Source of the DNA: Actinomycetota bacterium
GTDB taxonomy: Bacteria; Actinomycetota; Actinomycetes; Nanopelagicales; Nanopelagicaceae
Reading direction: 5' to 3'
Assembly: GCA_009924725.1 (NCBI GenBank)
Contig: RFRA01000008.1
Location: forward strand, 1-15,091
DNA: 15,091 bases
The notes below the pieces were generated by a model that was given only the letters and a program-made list of their open reading frames with translations, searched no databases and was not told where the DNA came from. The translations under genes and the position numbers were made by a program. This document shows positions 1 through 7,986 of the stretch, piece by piece (the stretch's first letter is position 1; the number at the start of each line of letters is the position of its first letter).

Positions 1-2
1 CT

Positions 3-1115
3 GATTTTAAGGAGAAATTAGGGCTAACAAATGGTCAATTTGGCTCAATTATCAGCTTAGGAAATGTAGGTGCATTTATAAGCCTACTTACTGTGGGACA
101 TATCGTACATAAACTTGGTAGTTACAAAGTTTTAACAGCAAGTACTTACGCTCTTTATCTAAGCCTTATCTTGATGGCGCACACATCTTCCAGTGTTGCA
201 TTTATCCCACTTGTAATTCTGATGGGTTTTTCAAGTTCGGCATTTCATATTTCAGTCAACAGTCAGGCCTTTGATAGTCAAACTCGTACCACCAAACCAA
301 TAATTGTGAAACTACATGGCATCTGGGCCATGGGCGCAGTAATGACTGGTTTGTGCTCCGGATTATTAATTGGCCGGATCTCAGCTTCGGTACAACTAGA
401 TATTATTTTTGTCTTAGTTCTTATTTTAACCATTAGATATATACGCAAATTGCGACCAATTGCGCTCTTACCGAAACTAGAAGATGACCACTATTCAGTT
501 AAACAAATATTTAAATCGCTACGATTCGATCGCCTGATTGCTGGCGGTATGATTTGTGCGATTCTTCTTGAGATTGCTTTAGGCGATTGGTCAAATATTT
601 TTGCCCGTGAGTATTTAGAAATCAAAGGCGGGCTGATAACACTGCCTTACATTTTATTCATGAGTGCCTTGATAGTGGGCAGGCTAAACATCTCAAAGAT
701 TATTACTAAGGTGCCAATTAACCGAGCAGCCAATATTGGTTCCTTGATCGGTGGCACCTTCTTCTTACTTGGAATAACAGCAGCGATTTTGTTTGGCGAA
801 ACTCATAAATACTGGGCCTTTGGTATGTTCTCATTTGGTTGCCTTGTAGCTGGAATAGGTACTTCGTTCATTACGCCAAGTTTCTTTAATGCGGCAAGTG
901 CCCGAAGTGAATTTCCAAGCGCAGTAGTAATTGGACAAATCGGTTTGATTAATAATTTCCTAATTTTTGGTGGTAAATGGGTAATTGCATGGACTGCGCA
1001 ATTCACCTCTCTTGCTATTGCCCTCTTGATTCCAGCGATAATGGTGCTATCTGTACCTCTATTTACCAAGGCGCTATTAAGCGGTAATGCCAAGGGGCAA
1101 GCCGAGGAAAAGTAA
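3..1115 (+). CDS. YbjJ-like MFS transporter, 5' end outside window
   Basis: This is an integral inner-membrane secondary transporter of the major facilitator superfamily. The frame is open from base 3, so the GTG at 93 is an internal codon. About 370 residues are visible, and the missing part is roughly the first membrane helix. The visible part begins in the loop after helix 1 (a GLTNGQFGSI segment), then helix 2 and a motif-A-like loop (GHIVHKLGS), followed by repeated hydrophobic segments consistent with about 11 remaining helices. A NSQAFDSQ segment followed about 20 residues later by HGIWAMGA, and later GDWSN and a VGR near the third-quarter helix, resemble E. coli YbjJ and related MFS proteins from memory. 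The substrate cannot be read from sequence. It ends 26 nt from the convergent glgB stop, with no clear terminator between, and nothing shows a functional link to glgB. Confidence 0.85.
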   Translation, partial: DFKEKLGLTNGQFGSIISLGNVGAFISLLTVGHIVHKLGSYKVLTASTYALYLSLILMAHTSSSVAFIPLVILMGFSSSAFHISVNSQAFDSQTRTTKPIIVKLHGIWAMGAVMTGLCSGLLIGRISASVQLDIIFVLVLILTIRYIRKLRPIALLPKLEDDHYSVKQIFKSLRFDRLIAGGMICAILLEIALGDWSNIFAREYLEIKGGLITLPYILFMSALIVGRLNISKIITKVPINRAANIGSLIGGTFFLLGITAAILFGETHKYWAFGMFSFGCLVAGIGTSFITPSFFNAASARSEFPSAVVIGQIGLINNFLIFGGKWVIAWTAQFTSLAIALLIPAIMVLSVPLFTKALLSGNAKGQAEEK

Positions 1116-1141
1116 TCGCTAACTAACGGCTAAAGCCAGTA

Positions 1142-3043
1142 TTAACTAGCAGTTAATTTCAGCCAGATTGTCGCAAGCGGGGCAACTCTTAAGGTAATAA
1201 CCAGATCAGAACCTTCAGTCACATCGACTGGTTGATTGATTACGCCGCTTCCACCAAAAGCTAAATCATCGGTATTTAAAACTTCGTGCCAGGTTCCAGC
1301 TTTTGGCATTGGCAAGCGGTAGTTCTCATGTGGCACGGGTGAGAAATTAGTTATGCAGACAAGTGGCGAGCCATCATCTGCCCAGCGCGTAAATGCGAGC
1401 ACGTTGCTAGCAGCATCGTTGCCAACTAACCAAGAGAATCCTTCGGGTGAAGTATCTTTTTGGTACAAAGCCGGAGTTGATTTATAGAGGCTATTTATTT
1501 GTGAAATTGTTTTTGCAACACCGCTGTGTTCAGCGTATTGCGTTAAATGCCACTGCAGGCCAGCGGATTCACTCCACTCATCATTTTGAGCAAATTCTTG
1601 ACCCATAAAAAGCAATTTCTTACCAGGGTGCGCCCACATAAAACCGTAAAGAGCGCGCAGCGTTGCGAGCTTCTGCCAACGATCACCCGGGAACTTATTT
1701 ACTAGCGAACCTTTGCCATGTACAACTTCATCGTGAGAAAGTGGCAGCATAAAGTTTTCGGACCAGGCATAAAGAATTGAAAAAGTTATCTCGTTGTGGT
1801 GATGAACCCGATGAATTGGATCGCGCTGTAGATATTCCAAAGCATCATGCATCCAGCCCATATTCCACTTGAAGCCAAAACCAATTCCGTCAGAATCAGT
1901 ACTTCGTGTGACGCCAGGCCAAGCCGTTGATTCTTCAGCAATCATCATGATGCCAGGGTGGGTGCGATATGCCGTAGAAGTTGCCTCTTGCAATAACTGC
2001 ACAGCTTCAAGGTTTTCGCGGCCACCAAATTTATTAGGAACCCATTCGCCTGCTTTGCGTGAATAATCCAGATAAAGCATCGAAGCAACTGCATCAACCC
2101 GCAGCCCATCAATGTGGAATTCGGTTAACCAATAAAGCGCGCTAGCCACGATGAAGTTGCGGACTTCATTGCGCCCAAAGTTAAAGATCAAAGTGCCCCA
2201 ATCGGGATGCTCGCCTAAACGCGGATCTGCATGCTCATAAAGGGCAGTTCCATCGAATTTAGCCAACGCCCATTCATCCTTCGGGAAGTGAGCAGGCACC
2301 CAATCGAGAATTACGCCAATGCCGGCTTCGTGCAAGGCGTTAACTAAATATTTAAATTCATCAGGGGAGCCAAACCGAGAAGACGGTGCGAAGAAAGAAG
2401 TAACTTGATAGCCCCATGACGGACCATACGGATGCTCCATAACCGGTAAGAATTCAACATGTGTGAAGCCGGTTTCTTGTAAGTAGGTAACTAACTCGGT
2501 TGCTAAATCGCGGTAACTTAAACCTAAGCGCCAAGAACCTAAATGAACTTCATAAACTGAAACTGCGCTACGCCAAGATTCAAATTTACTTCGCGCCTCA
2601 ATCCAATCCTGATCACTCCATTGGTAATTCGACTCTTCGACAACTGAAGCAGTTAGTGGTGGGATCTCGGTGGCACGGGCAAGGGGATCAGCATGATCTA
2701 CCCAACGGCCATCATTGGTATGCACGGCAAATTTATACTTAGTACCTGGTGCTAAATCAGCAATAAAGATTTGCCAGATGCCGGTATTTTCAATGCGCCA
2801 CATTCGATGCGTGTTGCGATCCCAGAAATTTAGATCACTAATCAAACTTACGTCACGGGCATTTGGTGCCCAGAGCGCAAAAGAGGTACCTAGTAAATTT
2901 CCCTCAGCATCGCGTTGAACATGTGAACCTAATACTTTCCAAAGTTCCTCGTGGCGACCTTCGGCAATCAAATAAAGATCAAGTTCGCCCAAAGCGCCAG
3001 GTTGATTTGCTACTACCTGAGGTTTTCGACGAAAGATTCTCAT
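1142..3043 (-). CDS. glgB: 1,4-alpha-glucan branching enzyme, compact form
   Basis: GlgB cuts alpha-1,4-glucan and re-attaches the fragment through an alpha-1,6 bond, branching glycogen in the cytoplasm. The 633-residue product has a CBM48-type beta domain (about residues 40-125), a GH13 (beta/alpha)8 catalytic domain (about 160-510) and a C-terminal beta domain (about 535-630). Catalytic residues are D317 in DGLRVDAV (nucleophile), E370 in MMIAEES (acid/base) and D438 in LSHDEVVHGK. The MEHPYGPSWGYQ segment (202-213) is typical of branching enzymes. The protein is about 100 residues shorter than E. coli or mycobacterial GlgB because the extra N-terminal domain N1 is absent; the N-terminus goes almost directly into the LYLIAEGRHEELWKVLGSH linker. 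It starts with ATG 3 nt after the glgE stop, so it is probably co-transcribed and translationally coupled with glgE. The Shine-Dalgarno signal is weak. Confidence 0.97.
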   Translation of the reverse strand: MRIFRRKPQVVANQPGALGELDLYLIAEGRHEELWKVLGSHVQRDAEGNLLGTSFALWAPNARDVSLISDLNFWDRNTHRMWRIENTGIWQIFIADLAPGTKYKFAVHTNDGRWVDHADPLARATEIPPLTASVVEESNYQWSDQDWIEARSKFESWRSAVSVYEVHLGSWRLGLSYRDLATELVTYLQETGFTHVEFLPVMEHPYGPSWGYQVTSFFAPSSRFGSPDEFKYLVNALHEAGIGVILDWVPAHFPKDEWALAKFDGTALYEHADPRLGEHPDWGTLIFNFGRNEVRNFIVASALYWLTEFHIDGLRVDAVASMLYLDYSRKAGEWVPNKFGGRENLEAVQLLQEATSTAYRTHPGIMMIAEESTAWPGVTRSTDSDGIGFGFKWNMGWMHDALEYLQRDPIHRVHHHNEITFSILYAWSENFMLPLSHDEVVHGKGSLVNKFPGDRWQKLATLRALYGFMWAHPGKKLLFMGQEFAQNDEWSESAGLQWHLTQYAEHSGVAKTISQINSLYKSTPALYQKDTSPEGFSWLVGNDAASNVLAFTRWADDGSPLVCITNFSPVPHENYRLPMPKAGTWHEVLNTDDLAFGGSGVINQPVDVTEGSDLVITLRVAPLATIWLKLTAS

Positions 3044-3046
3044 TAG

Positions 3047-4777
3047 TTAAGGGATCCGCACCACGGCAATGTGAGCCACATTGTTGTAATCGCCGCGGGG
3101 GTCAAGGCTGACAAAGCTGTCGCGATTCCAACTGAAAGAATTCCCAGTTATCTGATCATCGACCACAAATGAATCACCCGTTAGTCCCAATAACTCCATG
3201 TTCCAGTGAACCACAGTGGCTTGAGCATTAGAAGGGTCAAGGTTGACGATTACCAGAACTAGATTCTCGCCATCACGCTTGGAATAAGCGATTATTGCCT
3301 CATTATCAGTGTGATGGAAATGCAGATTGCGCAGACGTTGCAAAGCACGATTAGCGTTACGGATTTTGTTTAACTTAGTAACTAGTGGAACTAGAGATTG
3401 CTTAGCGCCTTCCCAATCACGCACCTTAATCTGATACTTTTCAGAATCTAAATACTCTTCACGGCCCTCACTTAATACTCGGTGCTCAAAGAGCTCATAA
3501 CCGGCATACATTCCCCATGAAGGCGTCAAAGTCGAAGCTAAAACTGCACGCAGAGCAAACATGGCAGGATTTCCGCTTTGTAAATGAAACGGCAAGATAT
3601 CTGGCGTATTCACCCAGAAATTAGGGCGGAAGAACGCACTTGTTTGATGTGAAACTTCATTTCCGTATTCAGTTAGCTCATGCTTCGTGGTGCGCCAAGT
3701 GAAATATGTATAAGACTGTTGGAAACCCGCTTTACCGAGTGCGTGCATCATGGCTGGCTTAGTAAAAGCTTCAGCTAAGAAAACTATTTCTGGGTAGTTA
3801 GCATTTACTTTTGTAATCAAAGTCTGCCAGAACAAAACGGGCTTAGTGTGTGGGTTATCCACGCGAAAAATAGTTACACCTTTACTAATCCAAAGTTCGC
3901 AGATTCGATAAACCTCTTTAACTAACCCTTCAAAATCATCATCAAAGTTAATCGGATAAATATCTTGATACTTCTTTGGCGGATTTTCGGCATATGCAAT
4001 CGTGCCGTCGGCGCGATAGTTAAACCAGTTCGGATGTTCTTTAACCCACGGATGATCGGGTGAAGTCTGTAGAGCTAGATCGAGTGCGATCTCAAGGCCC
4101 AACTTAGTTGCCTCTTTAACAAAGCTTTCAAAGTCTTTCATGGTGCCAAGTGCTGGATTAATCGCATCGTGGCCACCATCAGAATTTCCGATGCCCCATG
4201 GAACACCTGGATCATTTGGCCCAGCAGTTAAAGTGTTATTTGGACCCTTACGGTGAGATATACCAATTGGATGAATCGGTGGGATATACAAGACATCAAA
4301 ACCCATATCTTTTACTGCTTTTAGCCGCTTTGTTGCAGTGCCGAAATTTCCACTGGCGAAAGTGCCATCTTTGTTAATGCTGGCGCCTTCACTTCGTGGG
4401 AAGAATTCATACCAGGCACCAACTAAAGCTCGTTCGCGTTCAACGTAGATCGGAAATTGCGGCGAATTAGTGGTCACGGTGCGATATTGGGTAACAATTG
4501 CAGCTTCAATTTCGAAGGTGAAGCGACCGAGTTTAGGTAGCGCGATTAAAGCTTCGTAGCGATCAGTCCCGGGGTTACGTTCAATAGCTGTTGCACGAAA
4601 TAATTCTTTACCGTTGCTATCACGAGTTACTACTTGAACTTGCGGATAGTCGTGACCTTCGCCAGCAACAGTTGCGCTAACCAAAATTTCTTCATTAACA
4701 ATTGCTTTTACAGGAACAAATTCTCCCCCAAAGTAAATTGTGGGGGAGAGATCAGTGATTGCTACGCGGCCGATCAA
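3047..4777 (-). CDS. glgE: Alpha-1,4-glucan:maltose-1-phosphate maltosyltransferase, lacks helical domain
   Basis: GlgE transfers maltosyl units from alpha-maltose-1-phosphate to the non-reducing end of alpha-1,4-glucan, releasing phosphate (GH13_3). The 576-residue protein has an N-terminal beta domain (about 1-112), then WYEFFPRS (122-129), IPPIHPIG (165-172), NPPKKYQDIYP (265-275), FRVDNPHTKP (304-313) and LAEAFTKPAMM (334-344), all GlgE hallmarks. Catalytic residues are D307 (nucleophile), E336 (acid/base) and D393; from memory each lies exactly 87 positions before D394, E423 and D480 of Streptomyces GlgE, so the core aligns without gaps. The deficit is the helical bundle usually inserted before WYEFFPRS: residues 91-115 here bridge it directly. 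The start is TTG at 4777, overlapping the aceE TGA by 4 nt. No ATG, GTG or TTG lies upstream in frame before a stop at 4811, and the start leads straight into the conserved GRV-I-D segment. A GAGGG sequence 6 nt upstream may serve as ribosome binding site. Confidence 0.96.
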   Translation of the reverse strand: MIGRVAITDLSPTIYFGGEFVPVKAIVNEEILVSATVAGEGHDYPQVQVVTRDSNGKELFRATAIERNPGTDRYEALIALPKLGRFTFEIEAAIVTQYRTVTTNSPQFPIYVERERALVGAWYEFFPRSEGASINKDGTFASGNFGTATKRLKAVKDMGFDVLYIPPIHPIGISHRKGPNNTLTAGPNDPGVPWGIGNSDGGHDAINPALGTMKDFESFVKEATKLGLEIALDLALQTSPDHPWVKEHPNWFNYRADGTIAYAENPPKKYQDIYPINFDDDFEGLVKEVYRICELWISKGVTIFRVDNPHTKPVLFWQTLITKVNANYPEIVFLAEAFTKPAMMHALGKAGFQQSYTYFTWRTTKHELTEYGNEVSHQTSAFFRPNFWVNTPDILPFHLQSGNPAMFALRAVLASTLTPSWGMYAGYELFEHRVLSEGREEYLDSEKYQIKVRDWEGAKQSLVPLVTKLNKIRNANRALQRLRNLHFHHTDNEAIIAYSKRDGENLVLVIVNLDPSNAQATVVHWNMELLGLTGDSFVVDDQITGNSFSWNRDSFVSLDPRGDYNNVAHIAVVRIP

Positions 4778-7494
4778 CCCGAACCCTCGGTGTTGCCAGC
4801 TTCAGCGGCAGTCACATCATTGATTTGGTACTTATCAATTGCTTCTTGAACTGTCTTAGCTTTTACATCGCCCAGCTTTGCCAGTTGTTGCAAAGTGGCA
4901 ACTACGATTGATTCGGCATCAACCTTAAAGTGTCGACGAAGCGCACCACGAGTATCGGATAAACCAAAGCCATCGGTGCCAAGCGAAGCGAATTGGCTCG
5001 GAACCCAAGGTGCAATCTGATCTTGAACTGCGCGCATGAAATCACTAACTGCAATTACTGGGCCTTCGGCATTTGCTAACTTCTTAGTTACATATGCCTG
5101 CTTGTTATCACTTGGGTGCAACAAGTTATGGCTATCAGTTTCTAAGCCATCACGACGAAGTTCGTTCCAAGAGGTAACTGACCAAACTGAAGCAGCAACG
5201 CCCCAATCTTCGGCCAGTAACTTCTGCGCCTTAAGTGCCCAGTTAACGCCAACACCCGAGGCCAAAATTTGAGCCTTCTTCTTGCTGCGAACTTCAGCTG
5301 GTGCATACAAGTAAATTCCCTTTAATAAGCCTTCGATATCTAGGTTTTCTGGCTCTGCTGGCTGCATATAAGGCTCGTTGTAAACAGTTAGGTAGTAGTA
5401 AACGTTCTCACTGTTTTCGCCATACATGCGACGCAGACCATCTTTCACAATATGACCAAGTTCAAAACCAAAAGCAGGGTCATAAGAAACAATCGCCGGG
5501 TTAGTTGATGCAAGAAGATGTGAATGACCATCTTCGTGTTGTAGACCTTCACCATTTAGTGTGGTGCGGCCGGCAGTTGCACCAACTACGAAACCACGGA
5601 CCAATTGATCAGCTGCTGCCCAGAAAGCATCGCCAGTACGTTGGAAACCAAACATCGAATAGAAGATGTAAATCGGAATCATTGGTTCATCATGTGTTGA
5701 ATATGAAGATCCAACTGCGGTGAACGAGGCAACTGAGCCAGCTTCGTTGATTCCTTCGTGCAGAATCACACCTGAAGTGGATTCCTTATATGAAAGCATT
5801 AATTCACGATCAACTGATAAATACTTCTGACCATTTGGTGAATAGATCTTTAAAGTTGGGAACAATGAGTCCATACCGAAGGTACGAGCTTCGTCAGGAA
5901 TGATTGGCACTAACCGAGAACCTAGGCCGGGATCCTTAATTAGATCTTTAAGCATGCGCACAAATGCCATCGTGGTAGCAATTTCTTGTTGACCAGAGCC
6001 ACGTCGGACTGACTCATAAACTGAATCATCTGGTTGTGGCAATGGGCGCGAAATCTTGCGACGTGATGGAATTGAACCACCAAGTGCTGCGCGACGTTCC
6101 TGCAGATATTTCGCTTCAGCTGAATCATCGGCGGGGCGATAGTACGGAGGTAACTTGGCATCTAGTTGATCATCGGCAATTGGAATACCTAAACGATCGC
6201 GGAATTCGACGATATCTTCCATCGACATCTTCTTCATTTGGTGTGTTGAGTTACGACCTTCGAAGTGCGAACCAAGCGTCCAACCCTTAACGGTTTTTGC
6301 AAGGATCACAGTTGGGCGGCCATTTGAATTCATCGCAGCTGTGTAGGCGGCAAATAACTTGCGGTAATCGTGGCCACCTCGGCGTAAGCCCCAAATCTTG
6401 TCATCAGACCAGTCCGCAACCATGGCTGCAGTGCGTGGGTCGCGAGCAAAGAAATTATCGCGCACGAACTTTCCGCTTTCGGCTTTGAAGGTTTGGTAAT
6501 CACCGTCAAGAGTCTTGTTCATCAAATCTACAAGTGCGCCTTCGCGGTCTTGGGCAAGTAGTGGATCCCATTCGCGGCCCCAAACTACTTTGAGCACGTT
6601 CCAGCCGGCACCACGGAAGATTGATTCGAGTTCTTGAATAATTTTTCCGTTACCGCGCACTGGGCCATCAAGGCGTTGCAAGTTGCAGTTAACCACGAAA
6701 GTTAAATTATCTAGATTTTCACGAGTAGCTAAACCAATTGCACCTAAAGTATCAACTTCATCAACTTCGCCATCGCCCAAGAATGCCCAAACATGTTGCT
6801 GGCTCGTGTCTTTGATTCCGCGATTATGTAAGTAACGATTAAAGCGGGCTTGGTAAATTGCATTTAGTGGGCCAATACCCATTGACACAGTTGGGAACTG
6901 CCAGAAATCTGGCATCAATCGTGGATGTGGATATGAGGAAAGTCCGCCACCCTTGTGCGAAAGTTCTTGCCGGAAACCATCTAATTGATTTTCGGTAAAG
7001 CGACCTTCTAAAAATGCGCGGGCATACATTCCAGGGCTAGCGTGACCTTGGAAGAAAATTTGATCGCCGCCACCTGGGTGATCTTGACCGCGGAAGAAAT
7101 GGTTAAAACCAACTTCATAAAGCGAAGCTGAAGAAGCATAAGTTGAGATATGTCCGCCAACGCCAACACCAGGGCGTTGCGCACGGTGCACCAACATCGC
7201 TGCGTTCCATCGGTTGTATTGTCGGATACGACGTTCGATTGCTTCATCGCCAGGAAAGTCTGGTTCGCTATCTGACGGAATACTGTTTATGTAATCAGTT
7301 GCGCGCAAACCTGCGATACCAATGTTCTTCTCCTGCGCACGCTTTAAAAGAGAAAGCATTAAGTAACGAGCGCGAACTGGACCTGCGTTAGCAAGGGCGG
7401 CGTCGAAAGAGGCATTCCATTCGGCCGTCTCGCTAGGGTCGATATCAACTAGCTGTTCGACGATGTGATCGGGCGCATCAAATGTTTCGCTCAT
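4774..7494 (-). CDS. aceE: Pyruvate dehydrogenase E1 component, homodimeric type
   Basis: AceE is the thiamine-diphosphate-dependent subunit that decarboxylates pyruvate and acetylates the lipoyl domain of the E2 partner, feeding acetyl-CoA to the TCA cycle. The 906-residue length fits actinobacterial AceE. The thiamine-diphosphate motif runs from GDGEVDE (240-246) to N271 in the VVNCNLQRLDGP segment. The mobile active-site loop is seen around NSTHQMKKM, with H418 as the likely counterpart of E. coli H407. The second transketolase-like domain carries HEGINEAGS (579-587), YSMFGFQR (612-619) and GEGLQHEDGHSH (648-659), and a C-terminal transketolase domain follows. The start is ATG at 7494, which has a possible leaderless promoter. 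It leads a three-gene unit: its TGA overlaps the glgE TTG. The E2 and E3 genes are not in the window, as is usual for actinobacteria, which scatter them. Confidence 0.98.
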   Translation of the reverse strand: MSETFDAPDHIVEQLVDIDPSETAEWNASFDAALANAGPVRARYLMLSLLKRAQEKNIGIAGLRATDYINSIPSDSEPDFPGDEAIERRIRQYNRWNAAMLVHRAQRPGVGVGGHISTYASSASLYEVGFNHFFRGQDHPGGGDQIFFQGHASPGMYARAFLEGRFTENQLDGFRQELSHKGGGLSSYPHPRLMPDFWQFPTVSMGIGPLNAIYQARFNRYLHNRGIKDTSQQHVWAFLGDGEVDEVDTLGAIGLATRENLDNLTFVVNCNLQRLDGPVRGNGKIIQELESIFRGAGWNVLKVVWGREWDPLLAQDREGALVDLMNKTLDGDYQTFKAESGKFVRDNFFARDPRTAAMVADWSDDKIWGLRRGGHDYRKLFAAYTAAMNSNGRPTVILAKTVKGWTLGSHFEGRNSTHQMKKMSMEDIVEFRDRLGIPIADDQLDAKLPPYYRPADDSAEAKYLQERRAALGGSIPSRRKISRPLPQPDDSVYESVRRGSGQQEIATTMAFVRMLKDLIKDPGLGSRLVPIIPDEARTFGMDSLFPTLKIYSPNGQKYLSVDRELMLSYKESTSGVILHEGINEAGSVASFTAVGSSYSTHDEPMIPIYIFYSMFGFQRTGDAFWAAADQLVRGFVVGATAGRTTLNGEGLQHEDGHSHLLASTNPAIVSYDPAFGFELGHIVKDGLRRMYGENSENVYYYLTVYNEPYMQPAEPENLDIEGLLKGIYLYAPAEVRSKKKAQILASGVGVNWALKAQKLLAEDWGVAASVWSVTSWNELRRDGLETDSHNLLHPSDNKQAYVTKKLANAEGPVIAVSDFMRAVQDQIAPWVPSQFASLGTDGFGLSDTRGALRRHFKVDAESIVVATLQQLAKLGDVKAKTVQEAIDKYQINDVTAAEAGNTEGSG

Positions 7495-7500
7495 GGCCCT

Positions 7501-7530
7501 ATTCTCGCGGTTACTGCCCAGTTGTGTGAA
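7501..7530 (-). promoter_or_regulatory. Predicted leaderless promoter of aceE-glgE-glgB
   Basis: Read on the minus strand, GAGAAT (7506-7501) ends 6 nt before the aceE ATG, so the expected transcription start falls on or next to the A of ATG. TTCACA (7530-7525) lies 18 nt further upstream and resembles a TTGACA -35 box. No good Shine-Dalgarno sequence is present; an AGGG lies only 2 nt from the ATG. The first base of the -10 box is off consensus. This is a prediction from spacing and weak matches only. Confidence 0.4.
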
Positions 7531-7548
7531 ATTGAGAGCGGGCAGGTC

Positions 7549-7581
7549 TTGCTAAGTGAGCAAATTTTGGGTGGACTTAGC
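7549..7581. promoter_or_regulatory. Nested inverted repeats, candidate operator between aceE and the DUF3052 gene
   Basis: GCTAAGT (7551-7557) and ACTTAGC (7575-7581) form a perfect 7-bp inverted repeat with a 17-bp spacer, 2 bp before the GTG start at 7584. Within it, TTGCTaagtgAGCAA (7549-7563) is a second, 15-bp palindrome with 5-bp arms. Both lie in the 89-bp divergent region, about 20 bp beyond the predicted aceE -35 box. They could bind a regulator of aceE, of the DUF3052 gene, or of both; short repeats of this size can also arise by chance. Confidence 0.3.
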
Positions 7582-7583
7582 CA

Positions 7584-7976
7584 GTGGCCATGCGTATGGG
7601 CTTTGCCAAAGGTGATTTGATCTTAGAAATCGGCTATGCCGCCGACTCTGATGATTCTTTGCGCGCAAAAATTAAGGCAATTACCGAAACTGAATTTATT
7701 CAGATTGATCCAACCGAAGTCATAGATGGCGTAATCATCTGGTGGCGCGATGGTGACGGCGACTTAATCGATGAACTAATGGATGCCCTCACCTTTTTAT
7801 CTGAAACTGGGCCGATTTGGGTGATGACCCCAAAGATGGGCCGCGCAAATTATGTGGAAGCAAGTGAAATTCAGGATGCCGCCCCAACTGCTGGACTAAG
7901 TGTTACTTCAACTATTGCCGTAGCTGCAGATTGGACAGCAACTCGTCTAGTGGCACGCAAAGCTGGCAAACGATAG
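7584..7976 (+). CDS. DUF3052 family protein of unknown function
   Basis: This 130-residue protein belongs to the actinobacterial DUF3052 family (homologue of M. tuberculosis Rv2239c, recognised from memory). Visible family signatures are an acidic N-terminal part (EIGYAADSDDSLRAKI), the IIWWRDGDGDLIDELMDAL segment (about 49-67), a WVMTPKMGRANYVEASEIQDAAPTAGL segment and an ATRLVARKAGKR basic tail. There is no signal peptide or membrane helix, so it should be cytoplasmic. The role is not known. The GTG at 7584 is chosen because a GGTGG sequence lies about 9-10 nt upstream and the longer N-terminus fits relatives; ATG at 7590 or 7596 would remove only 2 or 4 residues. It is divergent from aceE and 10 nt upstream of the peroxiredoxin gene, so it is probably co-transcribed with the latter. 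The link to aceE is conserved across actinobacteria as I recall it. Confidence 0.9.
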   Translation: MAMRMGFAKGDLILEIGYAADSDDSLRAKIKAITETEFIQIDPTEVIDGVIIWWRDGDGDLIDELMDALTFLSETGPIWVMTPKMGRANYVEASEIQDAAPTAGLSVTSTIAVAADWTATRLVARKAGKR

Positions 7977-7986
7977 ATTTCGCGCC

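Noticed and set aside
93..95. GTG as start codon of the MFS transporter
   Set aside because: The frame is open back to base 3 and the upstream residues continue the transporter fold (loop and second membrane helix), so this is an internal valine.
803..1093. Antisense open frame of 96 codons over the MFS transporter
   Set aside because: Composition follows from the complementary membrane-protein codons; no domain or translation signal supports it.
1142..1156. TTAACTagcAGTTAA inverted repeat as a terminator between the MFS gene and glgB
   Set aside because: It has only 6 AT-rich base pairs with a 3-nt loop, lies inside the glgB stop region, and is followed by only TTT. It is too weak to claim.
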